Assembly (NCBI GenBank): GCA_001599595.1
Contig: BCHH01000012.1
Span: forward strand, 822,813 to 886,812
DNA length: 64,000 nucleotides
DNA from: Beverwykella pulmonaria
Lineage: Eukaryota > Ascomycota > Dothideomycetes > Pleosporales > Melanommataceae
Reading direction: 5' to 3'
The position numbers and the translations under genes are program-made. Below the pieces are notes generated by a model. It was given only the letters and a program-made list of their open reading frames with translations. It had not been told where the DNA came from and did no database searches. Numbering within the stretch: position 1 is the stretch's first letter; each line of letters opens with the position of its first letter. Of this stretch, positions 57,330 to 64,000 are shown one piece after another.

Positions 57330-58953
57330 TCAGTCAGTCGCGTGCAAATCCACAAAGATGTTGATCGCTGCGACGAGCACTTCAGCGAAAATGAGTATGA
57401 TCACAATCCACTCCAGCAGTTCTCCCTGGAGATTGTTAGCGACTGCCGCTGCCAAGGGAGTTGTGCGGCTAGATACTCACATGGGTTACCGTCAGTTGGT
57501 CTTTGAGCACTGCAAGGAGATCGCCAATGACGTTCAGTCGCTCGGTGAGAAGCCCAACCCGCTGGTCCATCTCCAGATAGCTCCGGACAGCCTGGTACAC
57601 GGGATCCAGTTGCGGCTCGGCCCACATCAGCTCCGGTGCATCGAGTACCGACCCCTGCAGATGGATGCTGATACGAAGAATGAACAGTTCGCCAATTTGC
57701 ATGTTGATCTGCTTCTTGTTCAAATTTATCTTTCCAGAACTAGCGATCTGCGCGGGGATGTCTTTCGTGTTGTCGATAGTGTTGTCCACGAGGTCTTCGA
57801 AGAGTGACGTTTTCACACTTTGCGAGAGGGCATGGCTGATGGCAAGCTTAGTCATGTAATGCTTCTTTTCCCGCAAGCTGATGAAGTCATTGTATATCCG
57901 CGCCTGGTATTCGCGCGTATAGTAGAAATTGAACTCTTCCGTCTCGATCTCGTCTTTGCCAAGCTTGTCCACTTCGAACTTGGCAATTTCCTTCAGGAAT
58001 CTCTTCTCTTCCTGCATAGTCATTCCCCAAATAACGACTGTGCCGTACTCAAATAGGAAGACTTCCGGGGTGTGGACTTGGGTGTCGAAATCGGGAGTCT
58101 CTAGCGAGGGATCAGAGTCCGCATGAACCTGCGAAGGCCTCCTGGGAGGACCGGAGCCTTCTTCATTTCGTATCTCGAACTCGTCGCCATCGCCATGCAA
58201 GTCAATGAGGTCTTCTCTCCTCCTTTCGCTTTGTGCTTCAACTTCAATGGCGCTGTCTGAGAATCGCCTGTGCCGCTCGTCTGGGTAACCATCATGAACA
58301 CGTGTGCTAGTGACGGCTTCCGGCCCCTTCTTTCCATAGTTGTATGGCGAGTATATGCACTCATCGAACCGCTTCGGAAGAGCACCCCTCATCCGTATCT
58401 TGCTTTTCAGAAATCGCATCAGGTCGTCCATCTTGTAAGACGCCGCTGTGCAGTATGCCGTAACCCTGGGCAACCGCTCCCGGTCTGCCTTGCCCAATCG
58501 CGCGGCATCTCTCCTTGCAGTCGGGTCCTTGATGCGCGTGTATTGCACGTAGACATCTCGCCCACTCTCTTCGTCCGCGCCTTCTTCGCCATTTTCCGGG
58601 TCCGGTAATAGCTTGAGCTTCTGTGCCGTTCTCGTAGTTCTTTGAGGGCCAATCTTTGGCTGGGGCATATGCGGCGGAAGAGTAGGCGCGCCCGAACTAT
58701 TCCTTCTTCTTAATTTGCTGTTGAGGGAAGACAGCATGGGCTGTCCGGCATGGCTGGTGGGAGCATTGGACGAGGCGATTGACGGGGAGGGGAAGTGCGA
58801 CGACGATCGAAAGAGCTGCTTCGGGCTGCTCGAGGCGACGGTGGGATTGAAGGTGACCGTTCGCTGTGGTTTCGGGGGGATCGGTTTGTCCGCGGACGCG
58901 GTATGGGACAGGGACGAGATTAGAGGTGTGGTTTCGTTGGAGCTCGACGCCAT
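57330..58953 (-). CDS. RMD1/RMD8/Sif2-family protein (DUF155), C-terminal membrane anchor
   Basis: Two exons (58953-57481 and 57425-57330; 55-nt intron, phase 0) give 522 aa. The N-terminal 170 residues are Ser/Pro/Lys-rich and disordered (it starts MASSSNETTPLISS). The DUF155 domain runs from about 165 to 470: LPRVTAYCTAASYKMDDLMR, then EVFLFEYGTVVIWGMTMQEE, EEFNFYYT, KLAISHALSQSVKTSLFED and MWAEPQLDPVYQAVRSYLEM. The last exon supplies a tail anchor (WIVIILIFAEVLVAAINIFV). Family members are membrane-anchored proteins: S. cerevisiae Rmd1/Rmd8 affect meiosis and vacuole acidification, S. pombe Sif2 interacts with Sad1, and the human member RMND1 is mitochondrial. No presequence is visible. 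An acidic insert lies at about 245-300. Confidence 0.88.
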
Positions 58954-59686
58954 GATGGGAGCTTGAGGGTGTTGGTCGAATAATTGAATTATCCTCGGGG
59001 GCAGTAGCTGCTACGATGCGGGCATGATTGGATTCAAGCGAACGTGGACCCTAAATGGTTGTCTGTTTGGCGGATACGGGAGTGGGAGTGGGAGGTGGAA
59101 GTCATGAAATGACGTTCGAAGTCTTGGGCTTGCACGGACCATTCGCTAAACCCACGTGGTGAACGGCTCCAACGGTTGGGCTGCATTTCTTGTTACCTTC
59201 TTGACATTGTGCTGGAATTCAGAAGCCGCACAAGTAAAAGATACTTTTATTTTGTTTGGTTCTATCTACTAGCTACAAGTAAGAAGGTGGCATCCTATCG
59301 ACCCTCGTACAATGCTTTGGAGATATATTAAAGATCCCAACCATTTCTTAACATATACCTACTTGGTTGATATTTTCTGAAATCTGGAGTTTTTCTAATA
59401 GGGATATTAATGTGGTACTAATGCATAACTTCACATAGACTTGTTATTTGAGCATCGAAGCTCAGAAGGGGTCATTCTTGCATTTGTAAAGTCTTATGTG
59501 CTCGCTACAATGAACAACGGGCAGAGAGGGGACAGATTATAAGGGACGAGCTGGAAGACCTACGAGAGACCGGCAATAACACGATGAATACGTTAGAAAT
59601 AGTAGAAGATACTTGAATCTTATTGTGTTTTCACTTCTTTACTTCACCGTTCGCTACAATAGCAGCTACAATAGCATCAGGCGACA
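58954..59686. other. Intergenic, AT-rich
   Basis: 733 bp, AT-rich between 59,220 and 59,640. No gene seen. Confidence 0.45.
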
Positions 59687-60168
59687 TCACAGACCTCCGT
59701 GTATGGCGAAAGACGACAGAATGAGCACCAGCGCATTAATCAGCGCCCAAACAAACGGTATCCAAGTAGACATTTTGAAGTACCCGGCCTGATACACACC
59801 ACCTAGTCTGCGTCAAAGTTAGCTCAAGTCCGTCTTGTTTGTGAAATATTCACCCACAGCCCTCCCACGACACTCCCGGCGATCAGACCTTCCAGCCCTC
59901 CAATGACCACATACAGCACAGGCGTTATCCATATAAGCTTCCAATTGTGCCACTGAACAATGCACGCCCAAGCTGCGACAACGATGTGAACGGCGCCGAA
60001 GAAGAAGAGCGTCCAGGCCACGGTGAAGCGCCAAATATCGCTTGAGCGATACAGATAGTATGGTTGAGCCGTATTTAAGGGAAGGGGCCAGTAGAGCGAG
60101 GGGAATGCGGGCGTTTCGTAGCCCGGCGGGGCGAAACTGTCGACGCGCTGGATGAAGCTGCAGAGCAT
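59687..60168 (-). CDS. TMEM170-like integral membrane protein
   Basis: Two exons (60168-59858 and 59807-59687; 50-nt intron with a GCTAAC branch site, phase 2) give 143 aa. Three hydrophobic segments are visible: FTVAWTLFFFGAVHIVVAAW, then WITPVLYVVIGGLEGLIAGS, then a C-terminal one (FVWALINALVLILSSFA). The middle motif GLIAGSVVGGLLGGVYQAG and the order of helices fit the TMEM170 family, small ER and nuclear-envelope membrane-shaping proteins in animals. The fungal function is not known to me. Upstream splicing to an earlier ATG does not stay in frame, so the ATG at 60168 is used. Confidence 0.7.
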
Positions 60169-60505
60169 GAGTTCGGCTGCAATGGGAGAGAAGGGTGGAT
60201 TCCTTACCTCATTTGGGCAGCATGGTTTTACACACGTCTGTTTTCTACACGCACGCTGGGAGGGCAGCTTGCGCCTCCTTTCAATTGCGCTGTGGAAATG
60301 CGATTGTGCCAGTGGCGTCTTGCCGATGGACTGGTGAATGCATGTGGTCCGCAGGGCTGAACTAGTGCCGACATTCCCCCGAGTTGGACCTCGGCGTCGC
60401 GATCGCGATGGTCAACACCAGCCATCAGACATGCTTGACCCGTTACAGTTCTTCCAAACCCACAACGCGTACTACGCAGCAAGACCGTGATCCTGGCTTG
60501 CCACG
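60169..60505. promoter_or_regulatory. Shared divergent promoter
   Basis: 337 bp between divergent start codons (TMEM170-like and the 702-aa gene). No named site is recognisable. Confidence 0.45.
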
Positions 60506-62717
60506 ATGGCGGCAGATCGACTCCTTTCGACCCTTCTTCGCTCTCTACAAACCTGGACAGATCAACAAGACACGCCTCGGTATGCATCTCCCCGTCCGCG
60601 AGCTCGGTGTTCAGGTGGCTAATGGCTGCAGGATACTTGGGACTGCCTCGTCCCTTCTCACCACGCTCGGAAACCCTCACAATCTCAGTCTCTTAACGTC
60701 GCATCTCCTTACCGCCCCCGCTTTCTGGGACCGGCCTGATGGCGTTCGAACACCACTCCGACTCCTCTCCGTCTTCCACTCCGCAGTCACGACGCTTCTC
60801 AACTACCACAACGATGTACGCTACCGAAAGGCGCCAGAACTATTGCCTGGTCAGACACCGACAGGCGGCGGCCTCCCCATCGATGACTGGATTCGCGCAA
60901 TCGTTGCCGGCGCGGACGACCGAAGCCAGCGATGGAAACACCTGGTTGTCCTTGGGGGCTTGCTGATAGGGATTGGGAATGCAGAAGAGCAGGGAATGGA
61001 TCTGTATTGGGTCTCTGGCATGCGGAAAAGAGTCGAAGGGGCACTGGTTCGAGCGGCGAACCTCGCGTTAGTCGAAGTCAGGGAGCGCTCCGAAGCAGAT
61101 GGGCTCGGCGGCCAGACGATCGCTCTTGTGCTGAACCACTCTTTTGGATGTCTGACAGATGGAGAGAGGGCCCAGATCGACTACGATCTACTGCTGCCAG
61201 TTCTTATCGGGACAGCCTATTTTTCGAGCGAGGGCTTTCAATCGGCATACTTTTTAGGGGGTCTGGATCTGGACGTTGTTGCTCAAGGGGAGAAGTTTGA
61301 TTGGAGTGTAAGCCTTCTTCATGCCAGCGCTGCATACATAGAGCCCTAACGTTATCAGGTTCGGTCGAGCTCTTTCCGACAAGTCGAGGCCATCATGGCT
61401 CGACCTTTAGTGTCCTCAATGGGCCCTTTATCGCGACTCATTGCACATTCCGTGGAGAGCGTCAAGGACCCATGGCTGATTCAAACCATGATGGATGACC
61501 TGGCGAGCTTTTCTCGAGCACTCATGACCCAATGGCGCCAGATCCGATTTTCCGGAATAGATTCTGCTGAGGAATCGACATATCTAGCCGAAGAAGCGCT
61601 GAACAAGACCCTTCCCGTCTTATGGAAACTACTGAAGGCCGCCCTATTCGCTACCACCATTATATTACGTGGCGTTCTTATACGAACACTGGGTGACGCC
61701 ATCCTTGCGGCAGATGCTGTTGCACCTGTGCTAGCATCTCAAACACTTCATACGCTTCGCCATCTCTACTTCATTACATCTCGATTGGGTCCTGCTTCTT
61801 TCTCGCAGCACACATTCGTCTACCTAACCGCTATTGACATACTGTCAGCGTACCCTATCCATGCCGACAAGTTTCTCAAATCAATCGCTCCTCAACAGCT
61901 TGGGCAGATCCCTCGACATCCACTGGATCAAACACTGGACCTCTACTTCCTCAACACGGCCGAGCACTTCACGCTCGTCCTATCGACCGCAACGAATGAA
62001 GACCTTCTCGTTGCCTCATCTGTGCCATACCTTGCGGCGGGCGGGAATCACAATTTGCTCCCCATATTCGAGGCAGCACATAGCGTCATGCTTGCCGTTC
62101 TATCAGCGCCCCAATCCGCAGAAATAACAGCGAAACATCTTCCTTTCTATATTGATGCGCTTTTCGGTATCTTCCCGCAGAATCTATCTCCCCGGCAATT
62201 TCGACTCGCGTTCAAAACACTGATGCGAGTCACCGCCCCACCATCCACTCTTTCAGCATCACATCCTGATCTACCCGCTACATTACTGGAGCTTGTGTTC
62301 CACCGTGCTCTCAACGCACCCAAAACTCCTCTGCCCCCCGACGAGACAACACTGGCGCTACAAGGATCAGATGCCCCGCCTCCAGCTCTTTCGGAACAAG
62401 CAGTCTTGGCCCTCACGCTTCTCGATGCCTTTCCTTTCCTCTCTGTCCCACTGCTAGAAGATTGGATGCCACTATGCGCAGAGTTGTTGAATGCGATCGA
62501 TGATGATTCTATGCGCGAGGCAGTGAAGGCAAGGTATTGGGAGGTGCTTGTGAGTGGAGAGATGGATCCGGAACGGAGCGAGTCGGCGGTCGCGTGGTGG
62601 GGCACAAGAGGAGGGAGAGAAATGGTTATGTATGGGAGGGAGAGGGAGCGGGAAGAATTAAAGATGATGAGCGGGGCTTTGCCACCCCAGAACGTTCCAA
62701 GAGAGAGCAAGTTGTAG
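60506..62717 (+). CDS. Large conserved fungal helical protein, possibly a peroxisomal peroxin
   Basis: Three exons (60506-60579, 60632-61307, 61359-62717; introns 52 and 51 nt) give 702 aa. The first splice joins MAADRLLSTLLRSLQTWTDQ to ILGTASSLLTTLGNPHNLSL, a continuous helical start. The remainder is mostly amphipathic helices with hydrophobic stretches (LWKLLKAALFATTIILRGVL) and well-spaced motifs (SMGPLSRLIAHSVESVKDPW, HPLDQTLDLYFLNTAEHFTL, SPRQFRLAFKTLMRV). I believe Aspergillus relatives are annotated as Pex17-type peroxisomal membrane proteins, but that is from memory and not provable here. It does not look like an enzyme. The C terminus is charged (MYGREREREELKMM). Gene structure is well supported; the function is tentative. 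Confidence 0.75.
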
Positions 62718-63011
62718 GATATTGAGTAGTTTTGATGATGCTGTCGATACCCACGGAGGCACGGATAATCACGTTTAAATACGTTTAATATGAAGACTCA
62801 AGATACATATGTGCGTCCCAAGTAACTTCCCATGCATTCATATCCTCGTGGAACTGTCAGTTTCTTTGCGATCTTGGCGAGCAAACGCCCCATGGTGAGA
62901 CAAGCAGAGGCAACACCCTTTGAGACAAAAAGAGTACATAAGGTCTCCGTTCATCCAGCTGTAGTCTACTCTTCTACCACGGCTCAACAAACCCTAGTCG
63001 CACTGCATGCC

Positions 63012-63790
63012 ATGGATCACCCCCGCTCCAACGATGGCCCTGATCGCAAACCCTCCCGTTCTCGCAGAGACCAAGACAAGACCCGCGACTGTGCTCGCTC
63101 TCGCTCTCGCTCTCGTGCCCAGCATCACCATTACCGCAGTCGTCCGGTCCGCTCCTCTTCTCGCTCTCCTCCAGTTCGACTGCGTGCAGATAGCTATCCC
63201 CAAACACTTCCAGCTCTGCACTCCGACAACCGGCTACGTGAACAACATCTTGAAAGTCCAGTCGATGCCTCTTTGCCCAAGTACTTCGCTAAACCGCTTA
63301 CTTGCTTCTTCTGGTATTATAATGGTCGCTGTAACAAGAGGGACGAAGACTGTGTGTATGCCCATTGGGAGACGGGCTTCCTGGCTGGGGCACCGCTTAG
63401 CTTTGGAGGACCGCTAGGGACTGGTATGTACATTGTGGTCTTGGTTCATGGTTTCTCGCTGCACATGCTAGTCTCTGGGTAGAATAGACTGACCGTAGCT
63501 ATGCAGGGAGTATAGCTGGATCGCGAGCGCGAAGATACACGTCCGGCATTTCCAGGTCGGCCAGTAGTGACCTAGACGAAAGGGAAGAGGCTCTGAAACT
63601 CGAGGAGGAAGACTTGAAAGCTAGACTAGAGGTCGTTACCAAAAGAGAGAATGATCTTGAGAAGCTCGTCCGAGTCAGGGAAAAGGAGCTCAAGCTGCGA
63701 GAGAAGCGCGTCGCAAGGAGGGAGGAAGCGCTGTCAAAGGCCGTGTCTGCATCTTGGACATGTCCCAAGTGTGGCAGTTGGGAGGAGTAA
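63012..63790 (+). CDS. CCCH zinc-finger protein with coiled coil
   Basis: Two exons (63012-63423 and 63507-63790; 83-nt intron, phase 1) give 231 aa. The N-terminal 95 residues are Arg/Ser-rich (RSRSRAQHHHYRSRPVRSSS), like RNA-processing factors. A single C-x8-C-x6-C-x3-H finger follows (Cys98, Cys107, Cys114, His118; TCFFWYYNGRCNKRDEDCVY). Residues about 160-215 are a strong coiled coil (EEALKLEEEDLKARLEVVTK onward). The protein ends SWTCPKCGSWEE, a lone CxxC knuckle. Roles in mRNA or chromatin binding are plausible, but I do not recognise a named orthologue. In-frame ATGs exist upstream (62,832), but the acceptable Kozak context and the Arg/Ser start favour 63012. The final 210 bp of the window hold no gene that I can see. 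Confidence 0.75.
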
Positions 63791-64000
63791 TCAAGATATA
63801 CGCCCAGAAACGCTGTTGGAGGCATTGCCTGTTGGCTAAGATCGCCCCGTGCTCTCTTGTTTCATATACATCGTTCATTCGTCTTGGTCTGATGGCCTCG
63901 ATTACATAAAATTCGTTATGAGCATAACTGTCTCGGTTCACTCCGTGCGCGTCTCTGCTCGTGGCGATGATAGTCACGGTGATCAGTACTACTTTAATTC

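Overview
This window looks like nuclear DNA of a filamentous ascomycete (Pezizomycotina, possibly Dothideomycetes; the class is an inference from overall protein likeness). Most genes carry one to five short GT-AG introns of about 46-120 nt with CTAAC/CTGAC-like branch sites. Genes lie on both strands without operons, and the products are typically fungal: BUD4, MRH4, PIK1, a Zn2Cys6 regulator, MFS and BOR1-type transporters and F-box proteins. I found no rRNA, tRNA or CRISPR array by eye.

Two housekeeping blocks flank a gene-poor, decayed middle. Block 1 (about 0.4-31 kb) holds a xylose-reductase-like aldo-keto reductase, a four-helix membrane protein, an F-box/Cys-rich protein, a conserved low-complexity protein, SEC61 beta, a BOR1-type anion transporter, a D-amino-acid oxidase, the septin-associated cortical protein BUD4 divergent from the mitochondrial DEAD-box helicase MRH4, a NOSIP-type RING protein divergent from tafazzin, and NC2 alpha. 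Block 2 (about 53.6-63.8 kb) holds the phosphatidylinositol 4-kinase PIK1, an RMD1/DUF155 protein, a TMEM170-like protein divergent from a large helical (possibly peroxisomal) protein, and a CCCH zinc-finger protein.

The middle (about 31-53 kb) looks accessory. It contains a Crinkler/RHS-type P-loop NTPase plus nuclease-like gene with one in-frame TGA and a 258-bp compound dinucleotide repeat just upstream of its start; an F-box gene broken by a one-base frameshift; a small spliced single-pass membrane protein; two related MFS transporter relics 12 kb apart in opposite orientation; a secreted SGNH hydrolase; a Zn2Cys6 regulator next to an intact MFS transporter (a plausible regulator/exporter pair); and an F-box gene with a decayed copy of itself beside it. 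A roughly 60-bp sequence occurs twice, at 31.2 and 34.9 kb.

Exon boundaries were worked out by hand from splice signals, reading phase and family conservation. They are firm where the joined frame restores a known domain. They are tentative for the Zn2Cys6 gene and for the genes I could not name.
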